NCBI GenBank assembly: GCA_022825925.1
Contig: JAJDVW010000037.1
Coordinates: forward strand, 16,504 to 80,503
Origin: Pseudomonadales bacterium
Lineage (GTDB): Bacteria; Pseudomonadota; Gammaproteobacteria; Pseudomonadales; Azotimanducaceae
Direction: 5' to 3'
DNA length: 64,000 nucleotides
The position numbers and the translations under genes were made by a program. The notes beneath the pieces were generated by a model that did not search any database, had not been told where the DNA came from, and was given only the letters and a program-made list of their open reading frames with translations. The first letter of the stretch is position 1. Each line of letters opens with the position of its first letter. Of this stretch, positions 52,549 through 61,251 are shown piece after piece.

Positions 52549-54416
52549 TCGTCACCCTCGCGGGGCACGTGGACCACGGCAAGACCGCGATCGTGCGGGC
52601 CCTGACCGGCGTGGACACCGACCGCCTCGAGGAAGAGAAGCGGCGCGGCCTCACCATCGACCTCGGCTTCGCCTACACGGACCTGGACGGCGCCCGGGTA
52701 GGCTTCGTGGACGTCCCCGGACACCACCGTTTCATCCACAACATGGTGGCCGGCGTGGGCCGGCGCCAGTACGCGCTGCTGGTCGTCGCCGCCGACGACG
52801 GCGTCATGCCGCAGACCCGGGAACACCTGCAGATACTGCAGCTGATGGGACTGCGGGAAGGCGTGGTGGCCGTCAACAAGGTGGATCGGGTGGACCCGGA
52901 GCGGGTGTCGGAAGTGCGCAACGAGGTCGACGCGCTGTTGCAGGCCTCCTTCCTGGAAGGCGCCCCGACCGTCCCGGTGTCCTGCATGGACGGGCTTGGC
53001 ATCGGGGAACTCCGGGACGAACTTGCCGGCGCGGCGCGACGCCACGCCGTCGAGCGCGCGGACCGGGGCTTTCGCCTCGCCGTGGATCGCGCGTTCTCCG
53101 TCCGCGGCGCCGGCGCCGTGGTGACGGGCACCGTGGTCGCCGGAACGGCACACGTCGGCGACCCGCTCGTCGTCGCCGCGACAGACCGCCCAGTGCGCGT
53201 ACGCGGTCTCCACGTGCAGGACGCGGCCTCGGAGACGGCGGCCGAAGGTGACCGCACCGCCATGAACCTGACCGGCATCGACGTCGACGAGGTCGCGCGG
53301 GGAGACTGGATCGTCGCGCCCGCCGCCGCGGGCCGGACCCGACACGCCGTGGTCGAGTTCGACGTCCTCCCCGACTTCCCCCGCGCGGTGCGGCACTGGG
53401 CGCCCATCCACGCCTACGCGGCCACCAGCCACGCCCAGGGCCGCATCGGGCTGCTGAGCGGCGACCCCATCCCGCCCGGCGGCACGGGCGCCGTCGACGT
53501 CGTGCTCGACCGCGAGCTACCGCTCAAGGTGGGGGACCGCCTGATCGCCCGCGACCAGGACCTCGGGCGAACGATCGGCGGCGGGCGCGTCCTGGATGTC
53601 GTCGCGGTCCACGGCCGCCGCCGGGCCGCCGCGCGGCTCGCGCGCATCGGCGCGTTGCGCCACGACGACCCCGGCGCCGCGCTCTCGGCCCTTGCACGCC
53701 TCGATGTGGTCGAGACCGAGGGCTTCCGCCGCGACTGGAACCTGACCGACGGCGCGCTCGGCCGCGTGACGGGAGGCGACCAGTTCGCACGCAGCGGCGG
53801 CCTCGTCATCCACCGCGACCTGCTCGACGAAACGCGGACGGCGGTGCTCGAGGCGCTCTCCCGCCACCACCGCGCCGACCGCGAGAGTGCCGGCCTGCCG
53901 CGCGAGGCCATCGCGAAAGCGCTCGACGCGCCCCGGGCCACCGTCGACTTCGCGATCGCGTCTCTGGCGGAGACGGGCGACATTCGCGCCCACACGGGCA
54001 GCTTCGCGCTCGCGAGCCACGTCGCGGAGATCCCGGCGGCCCTCGCCACCCTCTTCGAGCGCGTCTCCCCCTCCCTCGACACCCTGCAGCCGCCGAGCCT
54101 CGGCGATATCGCCAAGCCCCTCGGACGCCCGTTCCCCCAACTCGAGCGCGAGATGCGCGCCCTCGCCGGGATCGGCCTCTGCGAGCAGGTGGGCCCGAAC
54201 CGCTTCTACCTCAAGGAGCGCCTGCGCGAACTGGCCGCCGTGGCCACGGACCTCGACGCCCGTGGCCCCTTCACCGTGCGCGACTTCCGCGACGCCTCCG
54301 GAGTCGGCCGCAACGTCGTCATCGAGGTGCTCGAGCACTTCGACCGCAAGCGGTTCACGCGCCGGAGCGGCGATACCCGGCGCGTGGTGGCGGAGTTCGA
54401 CAGCGTCTTCGACTGA
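52545..54416 (+). CDS. selB: Selenocysteine-specific elongation factor SelB
   Basis: 623 residues. GTPase motifs MIVTLAGHVDHGKTAIVRAL, FVDVPGHHRFIHNMV and VAVNKVDRV. The C-terminal half has the winged-helix array that binds SECIS hairpins, with the last wing near GPFTVRDFRDASGVGRNVVIEVLEHFD. ATG 52545 lies within the selA stop. Delivers Sec-tRNA to UGA codons. Confidence 0.96.
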   Translation: MIVTLAGHVDHGKTAIVRALTGVDTDRLEEEKRRGLTIDLGFAYTDLDGARVGFVDVPGHHRFIHNMVAGVGRRQYALLVVAADDGVMPQTREHLQILQLMGLREGVVAVNKVDRVDPERVSEVRNEVDALLQASFLEGAPTVPVSCMDGLGIGELRDELAGAARRHAVERADRGFRLAVDRAFSVRGAGAVVTGTVVAGTAHVGDPLVVAATDRPVRVRGLHVQDAASETAAEGDRTAMNLTGIDVDEVARGDWIVAPAAAGRTRHAVVEFDVLPDFPRAVRHWAPIHAYAATSHAQGRIGLLSGDPIPPGGTGAVDVVLDRELPLKVGDRLIARDQDLGRTIGGGRVLDVVAVHGRRRAAARLARIGALRHDDPGAALSALARLDVVETEGFRRDWNLTDGALGRVTGGDQFARSGGLVIHRDLLDETRTAVLEALSRHHRADRESAGLPREAIAKALDAPRATVDFAIASLAETGDIRAHTGSFALASHVAEIPAALATLFERVSPSLDTLQPPSLGDIAKPLGRPFPQLEREMRALAGIGLCEQVGPNRFYLKERLRELAAVATDLDARGPFTVRDFRDASGVGRNVVIEVLEHFDRKRFTRRSGDTRRVVAEFDSVFD

Positions 54417-54418
54417 CC

Positions 54419-54442
54419 CCGGGCCTCAAGGGCAGGGCCCGG
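54419..54442 (+). terminator. GC hairpin after selB
   Basis: CCGGGCC (54419-54425) pairs with GGCCCGG (54436-54442) around a 10-nt loop, directly after the selB stop. There is no T tract, so termination is uncertain. Confidence 0.4.
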
Positions 54443-54445
54443 TGC

Positions 54446-54451
54446 TACACT
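54446..54451 (+). promoter_or_regulatory. -10 box of selC
   Basis: TACACT, ending 7 nt before the first base of tRNA-Sec. No clear -35 is seen because the upstream hairpin occupies that position. Confidence 0.4.
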
Positions 54452-54458
54452 CGGTCGC

Positions 54459-54550
54459 GGAAGAGCATCGTCCCCGGTGGGGCGCGCGGCCTTCAAAGCC
54501 GTTGAGGCGCTCGAAGCGCCTGGTGGGTTCGACTCCTACCTCTTCCGCCA
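54459..54550 (+). tRNA. selC: tRNA-Sec (TCA)
   Basis: 92 nt, starting GGAAGAGCATCGTCCCCGG, with anticodon loop CTTCAAA (TCA), a long variable arm (GAGGCGCTCGAAGCGCCT), T-loop GGTTCGACTCC and encoded CCA. The unusual length and 8-bp acceptor stem fit tRNA-Sec. It is immediately followed by an integrase gene. Confidence 0.97.
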
Positions 54551-54670
54551 ACTTCTCTCTTCTCACATCGCTCCAGAAGCCCTCAGCACGTCCATAAAAT
54601 CCCCTTGTATCAATAACTTCTTATCCTTATGCTAACGCTTTCGAGCTTGCAAGAAATCTCCCGATACGCT

Positions 54671-54699
54671 ATCGTCCCAACACTTTTCGTGGGGACGAT
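54671..54699 (+). other. Hairpin upstream of the integrase
   Basis: ATCGTCCC (54671-54678) and GGGACGAT (54692-54699) form a perfect 8-bp stem, with an inner CAC/GTG extension around TTTTC. It lies 15 bp before the integrase ATG, in AT-richer DNA that begins right after selC. It could be an integrase or excisionase binding site or a transcriptional attenuator. Confidence 0.4.
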
Positions 54700-54714
54700 C
54701 GTGGGGTTTCCCTC

Positions 54715-55896
54715 ATGCCAAAGCTCACCAAGGCCAAGTGCAAGGCGCTCACCAAACCCGGACTTCACGGCGACGGCGGGGGGCTCTACCTGAGCGTCAA
54801 ACCGACCGGCGGCAAGTCGTGGTGCCAGCGAATCACCATCCGCGGCAAGCGGCGGGACCTGGGCCTCGGCAGCTTCCCCCTCGTCTCGCTCGACAAGGCC
54901 CGGGCGCTCGCCGCGCTGAACCGTGCGACCGTCGCGGACGGCGGCGACCCGCGTGCCGAGCAGCGGCGCGGCAAGCCACCCAGGTTCCGCGACGCCGCCG
55001 CCGAAGTGCACAAGATCAACAGGCCGCGCTGGCGCAGCGCCAAGCATGCGAACGACTGGTGGGCCACGCTCGAGCGTCACGCACTCCCGACCCTTGGAGA
55101 CATCGACGTCGACGCCATCTCGCGGCTCGATGTCCTGGACGTGCTCACGCCCATCTGGACCGCGAAACCCGAGACCGCCCGCCACGTCCGCCAGCGCATC
55201 CGGACGGTCATGCAGTGGGCCGTCGCCCGTGGGCACATCGACCACAACCCGGCCGGCGAGTTCATCGACGGGGCGCTGCCCGCCATGCCCAAGGTCAAGG
55301 CCCATCTCCGCGCCCTCCCCTACACGGACGTGCCGATGGCCATGACCGTGATCGAGGGATCCCGCGCGTCGCTCGCCGCGCGCTCATGCCTGCGCTTTCT
55401 CATCCTGACCGCGGCGCGATCCGGTACGGCGCGCGGCGCCCGGTGGTCCGAGGTCGACGAGTGCGTCGGCGAGTGGCGCATTCCCGGGTCGCGCATGAAG
55501 TCCGGAACGGCGCATCGGGTTCCGCTATCGGATGCGGCCCTGGCCGCCCTCGACGCGGCCCGATCCCTCCGCAACGACTCCGACCTCCTCTTCCCCTCCC
55601 CGCGGCGACCCGACCAGCCCATGTCGGACATGACGCTCACGAAGCTCCTTCGCGACGCCGGTCTGGCCGAGAGCACCACCGTGCACGGCTTCCGCTCCGC
55701 TTTTCGGGATTGGGCGGCCGAGCGGACCAACGCGCCGCATGCCGTCATGGAACTCTCGCTGGCCCACACCGTCGGTTCCGCTGTCGAGCAGGCCTATGCC
55801 CGGTCCGACCTCCTCGAGAAACGACGCGGGCTCATGGACCAATGGGCAAGATTCGCGACGGCGACGCCAGCCCCGGTCGTGCGACTGCGCGCCTGA
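54715..55896 (+). CDS. Tyrosine integrase (P4-type) at selC
   Basis: 393 residues. N-terminal DUF4102-type arm-binding domain (LTKPGLHGDGGGLYLSV, RKRRDLGLGSFP-like region), a core-binding domain, and a catalytic domain with Arg in LTAARSGTARGARWSEVD, Lys in GSRMKSGTAHRVPLS, HxxR in VHGFRSAFRDWA, the second His in ELSLAHTVG and the nucleophile in QAYARSDLLEKRR. All catalytic residues are present, so it may be active. Such integrases recombine into tRNA 3' ends, and selC ends 164 bp upstream in the same orientation. Confidence 0.95.
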   Translation: MPKLTKAKCKALTKPGLHGDGGGLYLSVKPTGGKSWCQRITIRGKRRDLGLGSFPLVSLDKARALAALNRATVADGGDPRAEQRRGKPPRFRDAAAEVHKINRPRWRSAKHANDWWATLERHALPTLGDIDVDAISRLDVLDVLTPIWTAKPETARHVRQRIRTVMQWAVARGHIDHNPAGEFIDGALPAMPKVKAHLRALPYTDVPMAMTVIEGSRASLAARSCLRFLILTAARSGTARGARWSEVDECVGEWRIPGSRMKSGTAHRVPLSDAALAALDAARSLRNDSDLLFPSPRRPDQPMSDMTLTKLLRDAGLAESTTVHGFRSAFRDWAAERTNAPHAVMELSLAHTVGSAVEQAYARSDLLEKRRGLMDQWARFATATPAPVVRLRA

Positions 55897-56016
55897 AACT
55901 ACCCCCCATCACTCGCAGCCAGAACCGAACTTTCCACCAGGCCCAGTCCCGACCGCCGAAGCGGCGTAGCGCAGCCGTTTTCCGTAGGGCGTGCCGTTAC
56001 GCGGTACACTCGAACG

Positions 56017-56289
56017 ATGAGATTCGCCCACAAGGAACTGCGCGCGCTGCACGAGGCCGACCGGCCGCAGGGCCTGCCGCAGGCGCTGGTCCCGCGCATC
56101 CGCCGCATCCTGGGCAACCTCGGCGCGGCGGCGCGGCCGACCGACCTCGACCTCCCCGGCTACCGGCTGCACGCGCTGAAGGGTGCGCGGGCCGGCTACT
56201 GGAGCGTCCGCGTCAGCGGCAACCGGCGCATCGTGTTCCGCTTCGACGGCGGCGAGCCGGTCGACGTGGATCTCGTCGATTACCACTGA
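56017..56289 (+). CDS. higB: HigB/RelE-type toxin
   Basis: 90 residues. Family pattern LVPRIRRILGNLGAAARPTDLDLPGYRLHALKG and AGYWSVRVSGNRRIVFRFDGGEPVDVDLVDYH is characteristic of HigB mRNA interferases. TACACT ends 6 nt before the ATG, so transcription may start at or near the start codon (leaderless). The toxin precedes the antitoxin, the higBA order. Confidence 0.92.
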   Translation: MRFAHKELRALHEADRPQGLPQALVPRIRRILGNLGAAARPTDLDLPGYRLHALKGARAGYWSVRVSGNRRIVFRFDGGEPVDVDLVDYH

Positions 56290-56300
56290 GGAGACCGATC

Positions 56301-56567
56301 ATGACCGCAATGCTGAATCCCCCCCATCCCGGCGAGACCGTGCGCTACGACTGCATCGAGGCGAGCGGCCTTACGGTCACGGAGGCGGCGCGCCTGCTCG
56401 GCTGCTCGCGCCCCGCACTGTCGCGCCTGCTGAACGGCCGAGCGGGCATCTCGCCCGAGATGGCGCTCGCCTTCGAACGCCAGGGCTGGAGCAACGCCGA
56501 CTTCTGGATGCGCCTGCAGGCGGCCTACGATCTGGCGCAGGCGCGGCAACGGGTCTCCGCGGCGTAG
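56301..56567 (+). CDS. higA: HigA-type antitoxin (XRE)
   Basis: 88 residues. N-terminal LNPPHPGETVRYD, then an HTH (LTVTEAARLLGCSRPALSRLL) and the conserved SPEMALAFERQGWSNADFWMRLQAAYDLAQ. GAGGAG precedes ATG 56301, 11 bp after higB. It binds HigB and represses the operon by family knowledge. Confidence 0.93.
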   Translation: MTAMLNPPHPGETVRYDCIEASGLTVTEAARLLGCSRPALSRLLNGRAGISPEMALAFERQGWSNADFWMRLQAAYDLAQARQRVSAA

Positions 56568-56985
56568 CCACCGCCCGCAGAGCGGCGGCGCAGCTCCTCG
56601 TCGTCGCCACCCGCCAGTCCCGCCACGGTCACGTCCGGCGATCCCCAGGCTGACCCGATCCCACCACGAGACATCCCCTCGTTTGCCGGATCGTCCGTCA
56701 AACCCAACCTTCGCGATCCTCATCCCCCAGGCCCACCTCCCGACTCCTTCGCACGAACCCTTCAGATCCGCTCGGCCAGGCGCCCGCCCGCGGTCCCGCG
56801 GAGCCCTGCGCCGGCAGCGGCGCGATCCCCCTGCGCCTGCCGTCGATTCCTTCGAGCCTAGTCCGCGCCGCCGCCCGTCAAGGCCAGGCCCTGCGGGTGC
56901 CTGGCGGCAGCCTTGACCGGCGGCTCGATGCGCGGACTGCGATCCGGTGAGGGAATCGACAGCAGACCATCGGAGGAGGTCCACC
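56568..56985. other. Gap after higA
   Basis: 418 bp with no supported gene. Its one clear structure is an inverted repeat GTCAAGGC (56877-56884) / GCCTTGAC (56910-56917), with an inner CAGGC/GCCTG pair. It lies ~70 bp before the next gene and may be an operator or terminator. Confidence 0.5.
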
Positions 56986-58359
56986 ATGCCCTACAACACC
57001 CAACCGTCCAACCACACGCCCCCGGAGGAGTTCGTCTCCGACGGGTCGTACGCCCGGTTCGTCAAGATCCGGGGCCAGTGGCACATGTCGCTCGCCCCGC
57101 AGATGGCGGCGATCGTCGACATCGGCACCGCCGTCACCTGCGACTTCGAGACCAACGCCGGCAAGCGCTACACGCGTTCCGGCACCGTCGTCCGCACCCA
57201 GGTCATGCCGGACGGCACCCCAAGGGCGCTGTGCCGCATCGAGGACTTCCGCGCCGGACGCGCCAGCGACGAGCGCAACACCTTCGCGATGCTGCCGAGC
57301 GGCGACTGGGGCGTGCGGCTCCACGCCTCGGCGTCCCGGCAGGCGCGCGTCGGCGACACGGTCGAGGTCGCGGTCACCGCCAAGTCGGGCCGGGTCGCCC
57401 ACGTCCGGGCGCGGGTCACCGACATCGTCGAGAACGAGCACGGCGACCGCCAGGCGATCGGCGAGATCCTCGAACGCGACACCGGACGCAGCCGCGAGCC
57501 GCACTTCGAGGCCGCCCACGGCGTCACCGAAGCCTGCCCCGTCTGCGGCACCACCGCCTGCGACTCCGGCATCACCGGCCGCTGCACGATCTCGCCGGAG
57601 CAGCACCCCCGCGAGTTCGGCGACATCCCCCTCGCCGACACGCCGCGCGAGGACTTCGACACCCACATCGAGCCCATCGCGCTCGCGCAGGACTGGGACC
57701 ACTGGTCCGAGACACACAGCCGTCAAAGCACTGATTTAAATACATTTTTGTCTACATGTCCAGCACTAGTATTGCTTTCGTTACTGGAACAAGAACGAGA
57801 ATCTGGGCAGGTGTCTAGTATGCGCAGCAGCGCGCTTGGGGTGTCAAACTCCGAGCGGTCGGCCCGCGCCAAGTCCGAAAGTACGGTTCCGGGATGTGCC
57901 GAAAACGAGACGCGGTGCTTCACACCACAGAGCGTCATGAAGGCTGGATCTGCTGCCGGCAACAGCGGCAGCGACGTCATACCAGGTCAGCGGCGTACGC
58001 CAGAGAGGCCAGCGAAGCCGCTTGGCATCCCATCGGGAACCATAGACACCGGTGGAACGAGTGAAAATGCGGCCCCGTCGCACCTCAGGTACGGACACCA
58101 GGGACGACACTCCCAAAAGCGAGAGCCACTCAATCCACGGCTCGGCCCGGTTGTCGTTGGTGGCACTTTGGGGTCGACGTGCGCCCTGGGCCGCCAGAGG
58201 GCTCCATCTGAAAGACTTGGCTGCTTTAGTCAGACTGCGGGATCCCACAAGTGCGTTACGAAGGCCGTCGGACGAGAATCCCTTCGACTTGGGGCCTATC
58301 GACCACTCGAACACGCCCTTGAAGCCTCCACGTCCTCCAGAGACGAAATCCATATCTGA
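56986..58359 (+). CDS. Unknown island protein whose 3' end is probably chimeric
   Basis: A strong GGAGGAGG precedes ATG 56986. Residues 1-245 look like a real protein with a VSDGSYARFVKIRGQWHMSL N-terminus and a possible zinc site (CPVCGTTACDSGITGRC). I do not recognise the family. After DHWSETHSRQ (about 57720) GC content drops sharply. The frame continues ~210 residues into non-protein-like sequence antisense to the 3' end of cas3. The true C-terminus was probably lost at the junction. Confidence 0.6.
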   Translation: MPYNTQPSNHTPPEEFVSDGSYARFVKIRGQWHMSLAPQMAAIVDIGTAVTCDFETNAGKRYTRSGTVVRTQVMPDGTPRALCRIEDFRAGRASDERNTFAMLPSGDWGVRLHASASRQARVGDTVEVAVTAKSGRVAHVRARVTDIVENEHGDRQAIGEILERDTGRSREPHFEAAHGVTEACPVCGTTACDSGITGRCTISPEQHPREFGDIPLADTPREDFDTHIEPIALAQDWDHWSETHSRQSTDLNTFLSTCPALVLLSLLEQERESGQVSSMRSSALGVSNSERSARAKSESTVPGCAENETRCFTPQSVMKAGSAAGNSGSDVIPGQRRTPERPAKPLGIPSGTIDTGGTSENAAPSHLRYGHQGRHSQKREPLNPRLGPVVVGGTLGSTCALGRQRAPSERLGCFSQTAGSHKCVTKAVGRESLRLGAYRPLEHALEASTSSRDEIHI

Positions 58360-61251
58360 TCGTCCACCGACAGAGATCATCGCCACCACGAGCGAGCGGA
58401 ACGGCTCGATGGACTCTCGGACGAGTTTCTCGCACTGATCGTCGGACAGCTTGTTCAGATCGGATGGCCACACGCCACCAAAGTCTGAGCGGACATTCAC
58501 GAGATTGGCTACCACCTCGTCCACTGCGAGGTCAGTTCTGATCCGCGGCTGCGTTCCTTGCCATCGAAGGCGAGCTGGCGATTCAGCCAGTTCGAGGGCA
58601 CGCAGGACACCGACGGCTGCAAGGAAGTCGGCCGCTATCATGCCGTTGAGGGAAGTCAAGGCGAGTTCCGCGGACGGTACATCTCGCGGTGCGACCGAAC
58701 GACCCACAGGAAAGTGGTCGCCCCCCGGGGATGCAATCTTTCCTCGCTCTTCGGCCTCCGATTGTCTGTGGTCGGACAACTGAACAACAGCTTCCAGCCA
58801 GCAAAGCCCGAGCCAGCCGAAGCGTTGCTGCACGGCGCGAAAGCGAGCGGGCGCCCGCTCCGCCTCGTCGTGTGTGAGCGCGGAATCGAAGTCGAGGTTG
58901 AAGAGCCGGTCTCGGACATGCGCTGTGCCCTGTGCTCGGCGAATGAAGGGTCGCGCCCAGCCATGATGGCTTGCGACGAGATGTTCTACGAGGCCCTTGT
59001 CGTTGGCTCGATCGTGCAGTCCATGGCGGATCATCAGCTCCGTTGAGAGCGCCTCGTGACGTTCGCCGGGCGGGTAGTCTGTGACAGGCTCACGGCCGCG
59101 ACGTGTGACCCAGTCGTCGCCGCTCTTTCCGAGCGGACCGGTACCCGGTGTTCTACCGCAGAGTCGTTGGAATCTATCGTCGAGTTTGCCCAGATCGTGG
59201 AGCCTAGCAGCCAACCGGAGATCCGCCGTCATCGGCGGCGGTAGTCCAAGGCGCTCTGCCACCGCGCCAGTGCGCTCCGCGACGCCGTTCAGGTGGCTTT
59301 CCAACAAGACCTCGCGTCGGCGAAAAGTCGGCCCATCGTCGTCGTCCTCCGTGGGAAGGGCGGACACGAACAACCAGCGCGGCCCTAGGTCGAGCCAAGT
59401 CCATGCCCGAAGCGCGGCGCGGGATTGGTCTCCGCTCACCCAGGCGCGGACTTGGTCCGCTACTGGTTCGTCGTCGAGAATCCCCGGAGCGTCGTGGATT
59501 TGGAACTGGAGGTCTCGATGATCTCGCATGGCAATGGGACTAACGTCGGAGCCCAGATCCGAGGTAGCGTCGAAAGTGCCGTGCTCTCCGATGCCGCCGT
59601 ATTCGGTCGGGACGACGATGGTGTCGCCGATTCGAACATCACTCGTTGAACGAACACTCAGTTCCGCGTCCATCAGAATCAGCGGACGCTCGCCGAGCCA
59701 GGCACGCAGCTCGCGAATCGGCACGGAAACGGCTTCGAGGCTTGAAGGCGGCAGAGCCTTCAATAGCGGCTTGAGATAGGGGCGGTCGCGGTCAATGTCG
59801 AGATCGCGCCAAATCACTTGAACGTCGTTTTCGTCGTGTGCGCCGTGGAGGAAAACGGATACATCGAACGCCGGTCCATCGGCCCGATTCTGAGACCAAA
59901 GATCGAGGTACTCCGGGATCAACGCCGGTGCAGTTGTCGGAGGACGCACGCACCCCTCCGGTGGTTCGGGCATCGAGGCCGGAGCGCATTGGAGCGGCGA
60001 AACTCTGACAAGCCAATCCGCGGTGTTGACTTCATGATCTCGGTACACGGGGCACAACTCCTTTCCCGTATCTCGATCTTTGTAGGTTCTTTGGGCTGAC
60101 AGGATGAAGCACTGCGCTTCTGGGCGCTCCCCACGGCGGTTCACTCGACCCATGCGTTGTACCAGGGCTTCCCACGACGCGGACTCGGAAACCAACGCAT
60201 CGAAGTCCCAGTCGACGCCGACCTCGATACATTGGGTCGCCACGACGAGGGTCGGTTCGCGCTTCTCAAGGCGGTGTTCTACCGCATCAAGGACCCTCTG
60301 GCGATCTGGTTGACGCATCCGGCCGGTGACGAGAAAGACATCGCGGCGTAGCGGTCCGACGTGGCAACTTCCGGTGGCCTCACCGGCAGTCTTGAACCAC
60401 TCTAGGGCAGTACGAACCGTGTTGGCGACCATGAGCACGCATGGAACGTCAATTGCTCCAAGAACGCGTGCGACTTTGTCATCCGTCCACCGGACCACTT
60501 TCGACGCAAACAACCGCCGCTTCAACGTCTCGTCCCGGAGGTCTTGGTCCTCAAGACGAAAGGCGTGACCGGCGTCCTCTGGTGGAACCAGCGTGGCGCT
60601 CATCGGCACGATTTGTCGGCGCGAGACCATTCCGCGAACGGGGTCGAGGGACTTAAGACTGCTAAGGGTGTCCAAGAACGGCCCGGATAGGTGGGCTTCG
60701 TCGAGGAACATGATGGTGTCTTGGCCCACGAGAGCGGCTTCTATGGGACGCATACGTGGACTGACCCCGTAGCCGCGGAGCAAGAGACGCGAGCCGATCT
60801 GGTCTACCGTCGAGGCGACGATCTGGACCTGGTCGGGGGAACGACACCATTGCGGGTCTGTGGGACAGGCTCCCCGCAGCCGAATACTGCTTGGCGGCTC
60901 GTCCGGACAAAGCGTGGCGAGAGCTCGTCGTACAGGCGCAAGTTCTGCGGCTGTCTCTATCCGGTCAAGGAGCCGTTTGCCGTGCAGGTATGCCTGATCG
61001 ACCAGGACACGCCGGTCGACAACGAATAGGATGCGTCGCGGGAAGGGACCGCGTTGGCCTTCATGTGCAGCGAACGCTAGAGCGTAGAGGGCGATGTCGA
61101 TCGCCGATGTCTTTCCTGAACCTGTAGGCAGGTCGAGCGCGGGAGGCCACCTGCCGTCGGCAAGGACTTGACCGGCGAGGCGTGTTTGCCAGCGATAGGG
61201 CGAGCTATCGTGACAGAGTTGGAAAAAACGAGTGAAGGTTGGAAACTTCAC
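57844..61251 (-). CDS. cas3: Type I-G (I-U) CRISPR Cas3: helicase-HD with C-terminal extension
   Basis: 1135 residues. Helicase first: Walker A DLPTGSGKTSAID (T43-T48), DEAH in FLDEAHLSGPF (184-187), SAT (218-220), motif VI QRMGRVNRRG (365-374). The HD nuclease follows at RLAARLHDLGK (H685, D686); helicase-before-HD order is typical of I-G. Residues ~860-1135 are an extra domain: LNGMIAADFLAAVGVLRALE, WIEWLSLLGVSSLVSVP, LRWPLWRTPLTWYDVAAAVAG. It resembles Csb3/Csx17 (Cas8-like) or the Cas3-extension families. GTG 61251 overlaps the csb2 stop (GTGA). Confidence 0.92.
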   Translation of the reverse strand: MKFPTFTRFFQLCHDSSPYRWQTRLAGQVLADGRWPPALDLPTGSGKTSAIDIALYALAFAAHEGQRGPFPRRILFVVDRRVLVDQAYLHGKRLLDRIETAAELAPVRRALATLCPDEPPSSIRLRGACPTDPQWCRSPDQVQIVASTVDQIGSRLLLRGYGVSPRMRPIEAALVGQDTIMFLDEAHLSGPFLDTLSSLKSLDPVRGMVSRRQIVPMSATLVPPEDAGHAFRLEDQDLRDETLKRRLFASKVVRWTDDKVARVLGAIDVPCVLMVANTVRTALEWFKTAGEATGSCHVGPLRRDVFLVTGRMRQPDRQRVLDAVEHRLEKREPTLVVATQCIEVGVDWDFDALVSESASWEALVQRMGRVNRRGERPEAQCFILSAQRTYKDRDTGKELCPVYRDHEVNTADWLVRVSPLQCAPASMPEPPEGCVRPPTTAPALIPEYLDLWSQNRADGPAFDVSVFLHGAHDENDVQVIWRDLDIDRDRPYLKPLLKALPPSSLEAVSVPIRELRAWLGERPLILMDAELSVRSTSDVRIGDTIVVPTEYGGIGEHGTFDATSDLGSDVSPIAMRDHRDLQFQIHDAPGILDDEPVADQVRAWVSGDQSRAALRAWTWLDLGPRWLFVSALPTEDDDDGPTFRRREVLLESHLNGVAERTGAVAERLGLPPPMTADLRLAARLHDLGKLDDRFQRLCGRTPGTGPLGKSGDDWVTRRGREPVTDYPPGERHEALSTELMIRHGLHDRANDKGLVEHLVASHHGWARPFIRRAQGTAHVRDRLFNLDFDSALTHDEAERAPARFRAVQQRFGWLGLCWLEAVVQLSDHRQSEAEERGKIASPGGDHFPVGRSVAPRDVPSAELALTSLNGMIAADFLAAVGVLRALELAESPARLRWQGTQPRIRTDLAVDEVVANLVNVRSDFGGVWPSDLNKLSDDQCEKLVRESIEPFRSLVVAMISVGGRSDMDFVSGGRGGFKGVFEWSIGPKSKGFSSDGLRNALVGSRSLTKAAKSFRWSPLAAQGARRPQSATNDNRAEPWIEWLSLLGVSSLVSVPEVRRGRIFTRSTGVYGSRWDAKRLRWPLWRTPLTWYDVAAAVAGSRSSLHDALWCEAPRLVFGTSRNRTFGLGAGRPLGV

